Notes under the pieces: model-generated
The model's database searches: none
Seen by the model: the letters and a program-made list of their open reading frames with translations, nothing else
What the model was told of the DNA's origin: nothing
Program-made: the position numbers and the translations under genes
In this document: piece after piece, positions 57,101 to 64,000 of the stretch
Layout of the letters: every line of letters starts with the position of its first letter
Numbering within the stretch: the first letter of the stretch is position 1
DNA from: Nocardiopsis sp. TSRI0078
Lineage (GTDB): Bacteria; Actinomycetota; Actinomycetes; Streptosporangiales; Streptosporangiaceae
DNA: 64,000 nucleotides
NCBI RefSeq assembly: GCF_001905145.1
Contig: NZ_LWLB01000036.1
Span: 186,001 to 250,000 of the forward strand
Direction of reading: 5' to 3'

Positions 57101-58363
57101 TTGCGCACGAGCACTCCACCGGAACCGCACCGGGCGCCGCGCCCCGAGCAGGGAAGCACCGTGCCGAAATGGCTTCCCCGGGCACTGATGCTGACCATGT
57201 GGACCGTCACGGCCTTCGGTATCGCGCTGTGGCTGTTCCTCCAGTTGCAGAGCCTCATCATGCTGCTGCTGATCTCGCTGTTCCTCGCTCTGGCGCTGGA
57301 GCCCGCGGTCAACTGGCTGCACCAGCACCGGTGGCGCCGCGGTCCGGCCACGGGTGCGGTGATGACCCTCGTGCTGTTGCTGGTCCTGGCCTTCCTCAGC
57401 CTGCTCGGCTCGATGCTGATCGGGCAGGTGCTGGCGTTCGCCGCCGAACTGCCGGACATGACACGCGCCGCGCTGAGGTGGGTCAACACGACGTTCGACA
57501 CGTCCTTCTCCCCCACGAACCTGCTTGAGGAGGTCTCCAGCGCGAGCGGCCTGGTCGAGCAGTACGCGACGAGCATCGCCAACAACGTCTGGGGAGCGGG
57601 GACGACGGTCCTGGCCCTGCTGTTCAACGGGCTGACGATCGCGCTCTTCACCTTCTACCTGTGCGCCGACGGCCCGCGCTTTCGCCGTGTGACCTGCTCG
57701 GTCCTGCCGCCGCGGACGCAGCGAGAGGTGCTGCGGGCGTGGGAGATCGCGATCAACAAGACGGGCGGCTACCTCTACTCCCGGGCGCTCATGGCGCTGG
57801 TCTGCACGGTCGCGCACTATCTGGCCCTGGCGTTCCTGGACATCCCGTTCGCCTTCGCCCTCGCGCTGTGGGTGGGGGTGCTGTCGCAGTTCATCCCCAC
57901 GATCGGCACCTACATCGGCGGCGCCGTCCCCGTGCTGGTGGCGCTGCTGCAGGGCCCGTGGCAGGCCGTGTGGGTGCTCGTGTTCGTCATCGTCTACCAG
58001 CAGTTCGAGAACTACGTGCTGCAGCCCCGCATCACGGCCAGGACGCTCGACATGCACCCGGCGGTGGCGTTCGGGTCGGTGATCGCGGGCATGGCGATCA
58101 TGGGCGCCCCGGGCGCGCTGCTCGCCCTCCCCATAGGCGCGAGCCTGCAGACCTTCCTCAGCATCTACATCAGGCGCTACGAGGTCGAGGAGCATCCCCT
58201 GCTGGACGGCGGCGGGAACGGAGAGCGGGCGGAGGCCGGCTCGGAGGAGGGGGACGGCCCCCCGCCGGGAGAAGAAGGCGGTGAGGCCGGCGAGGGGGAC
58301 GAGGCGGGTCCGCGCACGCCTCGCGGCGACCGGGCTCCGAAGGAGCCGCCACCCGGCGGGTGA
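57101..58363 (+). CDS. AI-2E-family (PerM-like) membrane permease
   Basis: 420 residues, about eight helices. TTG start at 57101 is taken for its GAGAAGGAAG site; a GTG at 57161 would remove 20 residues. Seen: LLLISLFLALALEPAVNWLHQHRWRRGPATGAVM, VTCSVLPPRTQREVLRAWEIAINKTGGYLYSRALMALVCT, PFAFALALWVGVLSQFIPTIGTYIGGAVPVLVALLQGP and VFVIVYQQFENYVLQPRITARTLDMHPAVAFGSVIAG. Family members include AI-2 exporters and Na+/H+ transporters, so the substrate is uncertain. The C-terminal tail is Glu/Gly/Pro-rich. Confidence 0.85.
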   Translation: MRTSTPPEPHRAPRPEQGSTVPKWLPRALMLTMWTVTAFGIALWLFLQLQSLIMLLLISLFLALALEPAVNWLHQHRWRRGPATGAVMTLVLLLVLAFLSLLGSMLIGQVLAFAAELPDMTRAALRWVNTTFDTSFSPTNLLEEVSSASGLVEQYATSIANNVWGAGTTVLALLFNGLTIALFTFYLCADGPRFRRVTCSVLPPRTQREVLRAWEIAINKTGGYLYSRALMALVCTVAHYLALAFLDIPFAFALALWVGVLSQFIPTIGTYIGGAVPVLVALLQGPWQAVWVLVFVIVYQQFENYVLQPRITARTLDMHPAVAFGSVIAGMAIMGAPGALLALPIGASLQTFLSIYIRRYEVEEHPLLDGGGNGERAEAGSEEGDGPPPGEEGGEAGEGDEAGPRTPRGDRAPKEPPPGG

Positions 58364-58367
58364 GGTC

Positions 58368-59654
58368 TCAGGGTGTGCCCGGCGGGGTGTCGGACGCGGG
58401 GACGCCGAGCGCGAGGAGGGCGGTGTCGTCGCCGAGGCCCTCGCCGAAGCCCCGCAGCAGCTCGGTCAGGGCGTCGACCATGCCGCGGGGCGTGGAGGGG
58501 GCGTGGTCGGCGGCGAAGGAGCGCAGGGCGTCCTCGCCGTACAGGGTGTCGCTCCCGGGTCCCGTGCGGGCCTCGGTCAGGCCGTCGGTGTAGAGCACGA
58601 GGGTGTCGCCGGGGGCGAGGGTGGTCTCGGCGGTGGCGAAGTGGGCGTCGGGCAGCACGCCGACGAGCATCCCGCCGGGGGTGTGCAGGAAGTCGGCCCC
58701 TCCGCCGGCGCGCATGGCCAGGGCCGGGGGGTGGCCGCCGGAGGCGAGGCGGACACGGACGTGGCCGGTGTCGCCGTCGGGTTCGAGGACCCCGAAGACG
58801 ACGGTGCAGTAGCGGGGGTCGCCGTTGTCGGCGTAGCGGTCCAGGAGGACGGTGTTCAGCGTGGTCAGGACGTCGACGGGCTCGGGCGAGTGGAGGGCGG
58901 CGGCACGCAGGGCGTAACGGCTCTGGGAGGTCAGGGTCGCGGCCTCGGGTCCCTTTCCGGACACGTCGCCGAGGAAGAACACCCAGCGCGTGTCGTCGAG
59001 GGGCAGGAGGTCGTAGAAGTCGCCGCCCAACTGGTCGGGAGAGGCGGTGTGGTAGTAGGCGGCCGTCTCCATGCCCGGTACGTCGGGCAGGGTGTCGGGC
59101 AGGAAGGACCTCCGCAGGATGGTGAGCGCCTCCGTCAGACGGGCCCGGTCGGCGTCGGCCCGCCGACGCGCCTGTTCCGCCTCGGCGCGGGCGTGGTCGG
59201 CCTCCTTGCGGCGGCGCAGCAGCTCCTCCTCATAGGAGCGGCGGTCGGTGGCGTCGAAGACGGTGGCGCGGACCAGCGACGGCTCGTCCCCGCCGCCCCG
59301 CTTGACGGCGGAGGAGACCAGCACCGGGAGGCGGCCGCCCTCGGAGGTCCTCATCTCCAGGGCGACGCCGCTGACCTCGCCCCGCATGTGCAGCAGGGGC
59401 GCGAAGTGCGTCTCGTGGTAGAGCCTGCCGCCCACGGTGAGCAGGTCGGCGAAGCGCATACGGCCCACCACGGTCTCGCGCTCCAGGCCGAGCCACTCCA
59501 GCAGCGTGGCGTTGACCCTGACGATCGTGCCGTCCATGAGCGTCGACAGGTACCCGCAGGGGGCGGACTCGTAGAGTTCCTCGGCGCTGTCCTGCGGCAG
59601 CGCGGCGAGGGCCGCCTCGGTGTCGGCCCCGAGCGGCTCCGGCCCTCCGCTCAC
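58368..59654 (-). CDS. rsbP: PAS-PP2C phosphatase, RsbP-type energy-stress phosphatase
   Basis: 428 residues. PAS domain about 22-130 (LYESAPCGYLSTLMDGTIVRVNATLLEWLGLERETVVG ... RYHETHF), coiled coil about 140-175 (EEELLRRRKEADHARAEAEQARRRADADRARL) and a SpoIIE/PP2C domain from about 190 (LGGDFYDLLPLDDTRWVFFLGDVSGKGPEAA; HPPALAMRAGG; LYTDGLTEAR; GLGDDTALLAL) with all metal-site Asp residues. GTG 59654 overlaps the hydrolase gene by 4 nt. In Bacillus, RsbP dephosphorylates RsbV-P under energy stress and needs RsbQ; this order matches. Confidence 0.88.
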   Translation of the reverse strand: MSGGPEPLGADTEAALAALPQDSAEELYESAPCGYLSTLMDGTIVRVNATLLEWLGLERETVVGRMRFADLLTVGGRLYHETHFAPLLHMRGEVSGVALEMRTSEGGRLPVLVSSAVKRGGGDEPSLVRATVFDATDRRSYEEELLRRRKEADHARAEAEQARRRADADRARLTEALTILRRSFLPDTLPDVPGMETAAYYHTASPDQLGGDFYDLLPLDDTRWVFFLGDVSGKGPEAATLTSQSRYALRAAALHSPEPVDVLTTLNTVLLDRYADNGDPRYCTVVFGVLEPDGDTGHVRVRLASGGHPPALAMRAGGGADFLHTPGGMLVGVLPDAHFATAETTLAPGDTLVLYTDGLTEARTGPGSDTLYGEDALRSFAADHAPSTPRGMVDALTELLRGFGEGLGDDTALLALGVPASDTPPGTP

Positions 59655-60463
59655 CCGGCGGGCCACAGGTCCTCCAGGAAGTCCAGCACCGCCTCCGCGG
59701 TGGCCTGCGGCGCGCTCAGGTGCGGGCAGTGGCCGGTGGCGTCCAGGGTGACCAGCCGGGAGGAGGGGATCGCGCTGTGGACGAAGGAGCCGACCTCGCG
59801 CGGGGCGATGAGGTCCCGGGCGGACTCCAGGACCAGCGTCGGGACCTCCACGCCCCGCAGGTCCGCGCGGTTGTCGGACAGGAAGGTGGTGCGGGCGAAG
59901 ACCCGGGCCATGTCGGGATCGGTGGCGCAGAAGCTGTCGGTCAGCTCCTGTTCCAGCTCCGGCCGCTCGGGGGTGCCCATGATCATGGGCGCCACGGCCG
60001 ATGACCAGCCCAGGTAGTTCGACTCCAGCGAGTCCAGCAGCTCGTCGATGTCCCCGGCGGTGAAGCCGCCGCGGTAGCCCTCGTCGTCGATGTAGCGGGG
60101 TGAGGGGGCCACCATCACCAGCGCCCGGATCCGCTCGGGCACCGCCCGCGCGGCCAGAACGCCGACCATGGCGCTGACCGAGTGCCCCACGAACACCGCC
60201 CGGTCGAGGTCCAGTTCCCGGCAGACCTCCACCACGTCCTGGGCGTAGCCCTCCAGGGAGGAGTACCTCTCCTCGCTCCAGGCGGACGGGTCCGACCCTC
60301 CGGAGCCGACGTAGTCGAACAGCACCACCCGGTACCGCTCGGCCAGGGCCGGGACGACCAGGCGCCACATGTTCTGGTCGCAGCCGAATCCGTGGGCCAG
60401 CACGACCACCGGCCCCTCGGCGGCCCCGGTGACCGTGACGTTGTTCCTGCTGAGGATGTCCAT
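59651..60463 (-). CDS. rsbQ: RsbQ-type alpha/beta hydrolase
   Basis: 270 residues from ATG 60463 (an ATG at 60472 is in frame, but the SD AAAGGAT lies too close to it). VVVLAHGFGCDQNMWRLVVPAL, LFDYVGSGGSDPS, nucleophile Ser95 in FVGHSVSAMVG, Asp in ESARDLIAP, His in ATGHCPHLSAP. The length and residues closely match B. subtilis RsbQ (Ser96, 269 residues), which activates RsbP, and plant KAI2 relatives. Coupled to the phosphatase gene by a GTGA overlap. The ligand or hydrolysis product remains unknown even in Bacillus. Confidence 0.9.
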   Translation of the reverse strand: MDILSRNNVTVTGAAEGPVVVLAHGFGCDQNMWRLVVPALAERYRVVLFDYVGSGGSDPSAWSEERYSSLEGYAQDVVEVCRELDLDRAVFVGHSVSAMVGVLAARAVPERIRALVMVAPSPRYIDDEGYRGGFTAGDIDELLDSLESNYLGWSSAVAPMIMGTPERPELEQELTDSFCATDPDMARVFARTTFLSDNRADLRGVEVPTLVLESARDLIAPREVGSFVHSAIPSSRLVTLDATGHCPHLSAPQATAEAVLDFLEDLWPAG

Positions 60464-60613
60464 ATCGATCATCCTTTCCCCCGACCCAGTGCGTCCAAAA
60501 AGGGTACTCGGTCACATCGCGCCACGTCAGGAGACCGGGCCCGGCGTCCGTGCGCCGGGCCCGCCGTGTCCGGGGTGGTCGGGGGTCGGGGTCCTCGGGG
60601 ACCGGGGCCGGTG

Positions 60614-61639
60614 TCAGTGCACGTAGGGCCAGCCGGAGGAGTCCCAACCGAGCCAGTTCACGCCCAGCAGCGCCGTGCCGTCGTCGGTGTAGTAGTGGTA
60701 GGCGAGGATGTCGTTGTCGGTGTCGGCGAAGACGTCCTGGTGGCCGGGCCCGTGGACACCGCCGTGGCCGGCCAGGACCTCGGTGCCGCCGCCGGAGGTC
60801 ATGGCGGTGCCGGCGCGGTCGCGGTAGGGGCCGGTGATGCTCCTGGAACGGCCGACCATGACGCGGTAGGTGCTGTCGGCCCCGCGGCAGCACAGGTCGA
60901 AGGAGACGAACAGGTAGTACCAGCCGCCGCGGTGGAAGAGGGTCGGGGCCTCGATGGCGCCGCCGCCGCGGCCGGCGATCGAGTACAGGGCGCCGTCGTA
61001 GCGCTTGCCGGTCGCCGGGTCGATGCGGATCATCTTGATCCCCGACCAGAACGAGCCGAACGCCAGCCACCAGCGGCCCTGGTCGTCCACCTGCAGGTGG
61101 GGGTCGATGGCGTTGAAGTCGTCGGAGGGGAAGGACTCGACGACCAGACCCTCGTCGCGCCAGGCTCCGGAGTCTCCGCTGGCGCTGGTCGCCAGGAAGA
61201 TCGCCGACCGGTTGGAGCCGAAGGTCGAGGCGGAGTAGTAGAGGTGGTACCGCCCGTGGTGGTGGGACAGGTGCGGCGCCCACAGGTTGCGCGCGCCGCC
61301 GGTGTAGGGACCGGTCCACGGGGCGCCGCCGGGGAAGGCCGCGCCGGCGTTGCCGAAGGCGGTCCGGTCGGTCGAGGTCTTCAGGGCCACGCCGTCGCCG
61401 GTGTGGGCGACCAGGTAGCCGCCTTCGGGCCGCTTGACGAAGGACGGGTCGTGCATCCGGACGTCCCCGGTCACGTGGCCGGGGCCGGGGTAGGCGGCGG
61501 CCGCGGCGTGCCGGGGCGCGGCCGCGTCGGCGGCGGCCGGGACCGCGGCCAGCGCTCCCGTCGCCAGGACGGCCCCCAGCATTCTGCGGCGCGAGAGGGG
61601 CTCGGGGGGCGCGGAGGGGATGTTCGGGTGTTCGGTCAC
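60614..61639 (-). CDS. Tat-exported GH43 endo-arabinanase
   Basis: 341 residues from GTG 61639, after GAGGAGGCTTCC. Twin-arginine signal SRRRMLGAVLATGALAAVPA (about 16-35), then the five-bladed GH43 propeller with the general base in MHDPSFVKRP, the pKa-modulating Asp in AIDPHLQVDD and the acid in GAIEAPTLFHR. SGWPYVH ends the protein. Family GH43_5 members are endo-1,5-alpha-L-arabinanases acting on arabinan debris. A perfect LacI-type operator lies 149 nt upstream. Tat export suits actinomycete arabinanases. Confidence 0.9.
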   Translation of the reverse strand: MTEHPNIPSAPPEPLSRRRMLGAVLATGALAAVPAAADAAAPRHAAAAAYPGPGHVTGDVRMHDPSFVKRPEGGYLVAHTGDGVALKTSTDRTAFGNAGAAFPGGAPWTGPYTGGARNLWAPHLSHHHGRYHLYYSASTFGSNRSAIFLATSASGDSGAWRDEGLVVESFPSDDFNAIDPHLQVDDQGRWWLAFGSFWSGIKMIRIDPATGKRYDGALYSIAGRGGGAIEAPTLFHRGGWYYLFVSFDLCCRGADSTYRVMVGRSRSITGPYRDRAGTAMTSGGGTEVLAGHGGVHGPGHQDVFADTDNDILAYHYYTDDGTALLGVNWLGWDSSGWPYVH

Positions 61640-62230
61640 GGGGAAGCCTCCTCGGGCTCGGTCGGGGGTGTGAGGAGTGTCGGGGGCGGGTCGGTGGACC
61701 ACGGGGCCGGACGCGGCACCGGGAAGGTGTCCGAAAGCGCCGAGGCCAGGGGGCCGGACGCGGCGGAACCCCCGGGGAAACGCGCATTGTTAGCGCTAAC
61801 ATTCTGTGCACGCAAAGGACTCCGGCGCCAACGGTCAGCGCCTCGGGAGATGCGTGCACGAGGACTGCGCAAGGGGGGTGCGGACACCGGCCGCGAAGGG
61901 CGGCCGCAGGGCGTTTCGTGCGCCATGGCCCGCCCCGGCCCGGCCCGATACCCCTCCGGACGCCCGGACGGACAGGGGGTCGTGCGCCGCGGGACGGGGA
62001 TGGCGCCAGCGGTCGTCGTTGAATAGTATGAATACGCTTAGTAATTGTTCATGCATCGTAAAGTAGCGGTTTTCCGGCGTCAACCCTCCTATGCACACCT
62101 TTCGAATCCGGGCGATCACCGTGGGTTGGGCAGGGCGCCGACGAGAGACGAAGGGGCCGAGCTCGCCCGGTGGGCCTTCCGGCGCCGGGTTCGCCCATCC
62201 CGTACACCGATCACCGCTGGAGCGGATCGC
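61640..62230. other. 591-nt gene-less region upstream of the arabinanase and the DUF2264 remnant
   Basis: Contains the LacI-type operator (61788-61801), GC-rich filler with an unsupported minus-strand frame, and an AT-rich island at 62020-62095 (TGAATAGTATGAATACGC and following) before the DUF2264 start. The island is probably the promoter of the original DUF2264 gene. GGAGCGGATCGC at 62219-62230 is the ribosome site of that frame. I see no real gene here. Confidence 0.45.
61788..61801. promoter_or_regulatory. LacI-type operator of the arabinanase gene
   Basis: TGTTAGCGCTAACA is a perfect 14-bp palindrome with a GCGC centre, the common form of LacI-family operators controlling glycoside-hydrolase genes in actinomycetes. 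It sits 149 nt upstream of the GH43 start codon. No LacI gene is in the window, so the regulator must lie elsewhere. Confidence 0.8.
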
Positions 62231-62816
62231 ATGAACCCCCTGACACTGCCCGGCGAGGACCGGGAGCGCAGCCCCCGCACCGGCTACACCCGCGCGCACT
62301 GGGAGGCCGCCGCTGGTCAACCTGCTGCCGGATGCCGCGCGCCACCGTGCCGCGCTCGCATCGGTCCGCGCCACCGCCCGCACCCGGGACATGGACGAGG
62401 CCCAAGCCCGCATGACCGCCGCCATGACCTCCCCCGGCACCGGCACAGAGCTCCCCGAACTCCGCCACACCGGCTCCTGGCTCGACGGCTACGCCGACAC
62501 CGGCCCCGAACCACCCACCCCCGCGCTGGCAGAGCTCTTCACCCGCCTCGGTGACCTTCAGCCGACGTTCCTGGAACACATCCTGGTCCCGTTCACCACC
62601 CACGAAGCCGACCTGGCCGCACTCGACGCGCACACCAGCCGACTCGTCCCCGTGGCCGGCATCGACTCCCGCGGCCAACTGCCCTATCGGACCGCGGCCG
62701 CCCTGGCCACCCGGCTCGGCCTCCCCCTGACCGAACTCCCCGGAGGCCATCTCGGCCCGGTCGAACGCCCCGCGCAGTTCGCCGACGCGCTCAAGGCGCT
62801 CCTCGCAACACCCTGA
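62231..62816 (+). pseudogene. Chimeric remnant: start of DUF2264 gene joined to the tail of an alpha/beta hydrolase gene
   Basis: From ATG 62231, with GGAG upstream, the first about 27 codons match the start of DUF2264 proteins (MNPLTLPGEDRERSPRTGYT, then RAHWEAAA). Near 62313 the reading switches, in another frame, to the middle of an alpha/beta hydrolase: LVNLLPDAARHRAALASV, TGTELPELRHTGSWLDG, RLVPVAGIDSRGQLPYRTA and GLPLTELPGGHLGPVE to a stop at 62816. The N-terminal half of the hydrolase, including its nucleophile, is missing. A deletion between two genes explains both ends. ATG 62391 could give a truncated protein of 141 residues. Confidence 0.7.
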
Positions 62817-63018
62817 CCACCAGCACGGCGCGGCGCGCCCCACCGGCACAGTGGGGGGCGCCCCACCGTGAACCAACCCGAAACGCGTTCGGCACGCCGC
62901 TCCGCGGCCGAGGCCGTGGACGACGTCCTCAGCAACGCGGGCTGACGCCCCACCCGAACCCTCACCCTCAGAACCACATCCGACTATCAGCCCACCATCG
63001 ACCGGAGCACCCCGCCAG
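62817..63018. other. Remnant-rich gap
   Basis: Holds a 25-codon frame (62868-62945; GTG start; ends DDVLSNAG) with plausible composition but no recognised homologue, and a GGGGCGCCCCAC-type inverted stretch. It lies between two chimeric gene remnants, so it is probably leftover sequence rather than a working gene. Confidence 0.3.
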
Positions 63019-63496
63019 GTGGGCCACCGCCAGAAGTGGCGGCTGGCCCTGGACATGCTCGACGAGGCCTGCTCCTGGGGACTGGAGGATCAGGTGGTGG
63101 TGGCCGATGCCGGGCAGACTGCTGTGCAGTGGGCGCTTGAGCAGGTGGGCAAGCCCTATGTGTGGGGTGGCACCGGTCCGGCCGGGTTCGACTGCTCAGG
63201 GCTGACGATGAAGGCGTGGGAGGCTGCCGGAGTCACGATTCCCCGGGCGACCACCGACCAGTACCAGGCCGGAACCCGTGTCCCCTTGCCCGTCCTGGGT
63301 CCAGTCCGGGGACCTGCTGTTCTACGACACCACCGATATCGGTGCTCCTGGCCCAACCCCCTCACACGTGACCATGTACGTCGGCGACGGACAGATGGTC
63401 AACGCCCCCAGCAGAGGAAAGACCGTGCGTGTGGAGTCGGTGGACTCGGGCTTCTACTCACCGCGGTTCATGGGAGCTGTGCGCCCCATCTCTTGA
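63019..63496 (+). pseudogene. IS701-type transposase piece fused to a frameshifted NlpC/P60 peptidase gene
   Basis: Residues 1-32 of the 63019 frame (VGHRQKWRLALDMLDEACSW and VVVADAG) match the DDE segment of IS701-family transposases. At about 63116 the frame continues as an NlpC/P60 domain: TAVQWALEQVGKPYVWGGTG, AGFDCSGLTMKAWEAAG (nucleophile Cys) and DQYQAGTRVPL. Near 63285 it shifts by net +1 into SGDLLFYDTTDIG, PSHVTMYVGDGQMVNAPSRG (catalytic His) and FYSPRFMGAVRP, ending at 63496. Neither half is complete. AAGGAG-ATG follows at 63500-63514, the start of a lost downstream gene. Confidence 0.75.
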
Positions 63497-63541
63497 CCAA
63501 GGAGAACACATATGCCCCGGTTCCCTACCCCCTGCCGAGGG

Positions 63542-64000
63542 TCAGTCGAAGAGCCTGGAAGCGTGGTCCAGGATCCCGCGAGGCAGGTAGTCACTCTCCA
63601 CGGGGACGTCCCAGCCGCGTACGCGGGCCAGGCAGGCCAAGGCGAGGATACGTGTGTTGACGAACCCGTCACAGTCCCCCTGGCTCCTACCGACGCTGAA
63701 GGCCTCCCGGTGCTCTTCCAGGGCGTCGGCCAGGGCCAGGGCGAAACCCTCGCGGTCCCCCGCGACCAACTGGGAGAGCAGGACCACCGGTGGCGGCGGG
63801 TAACCGGGCAACGCCTGGTGCCGTTCCAGGGCCGCCACAGCCCCGTCCATGGCCGCACGCGCCTCCTCTGCCATCCGCGCGGAGTCGTGGTCTCCGTCGT
63901 GGTCCGCACGGGACCGCGGCGACTGCGCGCGCAGGTAGGCCAGCAGGGCCACCGGATACCGGCCGTAGACACTGGTGCCCTGTGCGTCGTCCTTGGAAGC
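63542..64000 (-). CDS. Imm49-family immunity protein, 5' end outside window
   Basis: The frame enters at 64000 and stops at 63542 (152 visible codons). Seen: VYGRYPVALLAYLRAQSPRS, VVLLSQLVAGDREGFALALADALEEHREAFSVGRSQGD, LALACLARVRGWDVPVESDYLPRGILDHASRLFD. The LVAGD..F..AL..ALE.HR and VESDYLP motifs are those of Imm49, an immunity protein of polymorphic toxin loci, whose cognate toxins vary. The toxin gene would be expected beyond the right edge. No toxin piece is visible in the window. Confidence 0.75.
   Translation of the reverse strand, partial: ASKDDAQGTSVYGRYPVALLAYLRAQSPRSRADHDGDHDSARMAEEARAAMDGAVAALERHQALPGYPPPPVVLLSQLVAGDREGFALALADALEEHREAFSVGRSQGDCDGFVNTRILALACLARVRGWDVPVESDYLPRGILDHASRLFD

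Noticed and set aside
61835..62470. 211-codon minus-strand frame across the gap and the DUF2264 remnant
   Set aside because: No ribosome site or domain; composition is that of non-coding GC-rich DNA, and it is antisense to recognisable remnants.
1..64000. tRNA, rRNA, replication origin or integrase attachment sites
   Set aside because: No cloverleaf with a conserved T-loop, rRNA core, DnaA-box cluster or integrase gene was recognised by eye.

Overview
The window is very GC-rich (well above 70 percent by eye, strong GC bias at third codon positions, GTG starts common, many 4-nt ATGA/GTGA gene overlaps). This points to a filamentous actinomycete. The WhiJ-type XRE/DUF397 locus, HATPase anti-sigma-like genes, an F420-type flavin reductase, the folP2-gpgS pair and type I-E-like CRISPR repeats fit Streptosporangiales (for example Nocardiopsis) or Streptomyces relatives; the genus is an inference. 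No rRNA, tRNA or cas gene was seen.

Layout. 1-4.6 kb: a partial small conserved gene, a GPH-type sugar symporter overlapping a sphingosine-1-phosphate-lyase-like PLP enzyme, and an aldo/keto reductase. 4.6-10.7 kb: an ATP-grasp ligase plus CocE/NonD hydrolase pair, a P450, a cysteine-rich copper-binding-type four-helix protein and a small membrane protein, separated by strong hairpins. 10.7-16.3 kb: an F420/FMN reductase, a small acidic protein, a two-repeat CRISPR relic, a WhiJ-like locus (DUF397, XRE-DUF5753, a twice-frameshifted second XRE gene, an HATPase), then an alpha/beta hydrolase and TetR pair sharing three evenly spaced operators, and a second decayed two-repeat CRISPR relic. 16.4-18.5 kb: a conflict-type island (SUKH protein, broken caspase-like gene, two small hypothetical proteins).

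18.9-31.8 kb: a hydrolase, an XRE-TPR regulator coupled to a SLOG-like protein, a PCMT-type methyltransferase preceded by a coupled 40-codon frame, a degenerate HATPase, an export/VOC/ECF-sigma operon, alcohol dehydrogenase, an unusual SDR, a PAP2-DAG-kinase fusion and a DoxX-like protein. 32-43.3 kb: an APH-like kinase, a PrsW-type protease with a membrane partner, TetR, a RibD-C reductase, a LigB-like protein, folP2, gpgS, a class I amidotransferase, a TetR-like regulator with two apparent DNA-binding segments coupled to an FAD monooxygenase, and a glutathionyl-hydroquinone-reductase homologue. 43.4-45.7 kb: pobA and an IclR regulator. 45.7-53.9 kb: a membrane-arm-only complex I operon (nuoA, a NuoB-like protein without the cluster cysteines, nuoH, J, K, L, M, N).

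54-64 kb: an HD-domain protein, a PfkB kinase, a secreted coiled-coil protein, an AI-2E-family permease, an RsbQ-RsbP stress module, and a Tat-exported GH43 arabinanase with a perfect LacI-type operator. The last 1.8 kb is a graveyard of gene pieces (DUF2264 start joined to a hydrolase tail; IS701-type transposase piece joined to a frameshifted NlpC/P60 gene) ending in a partial Imm49 immunity gene.
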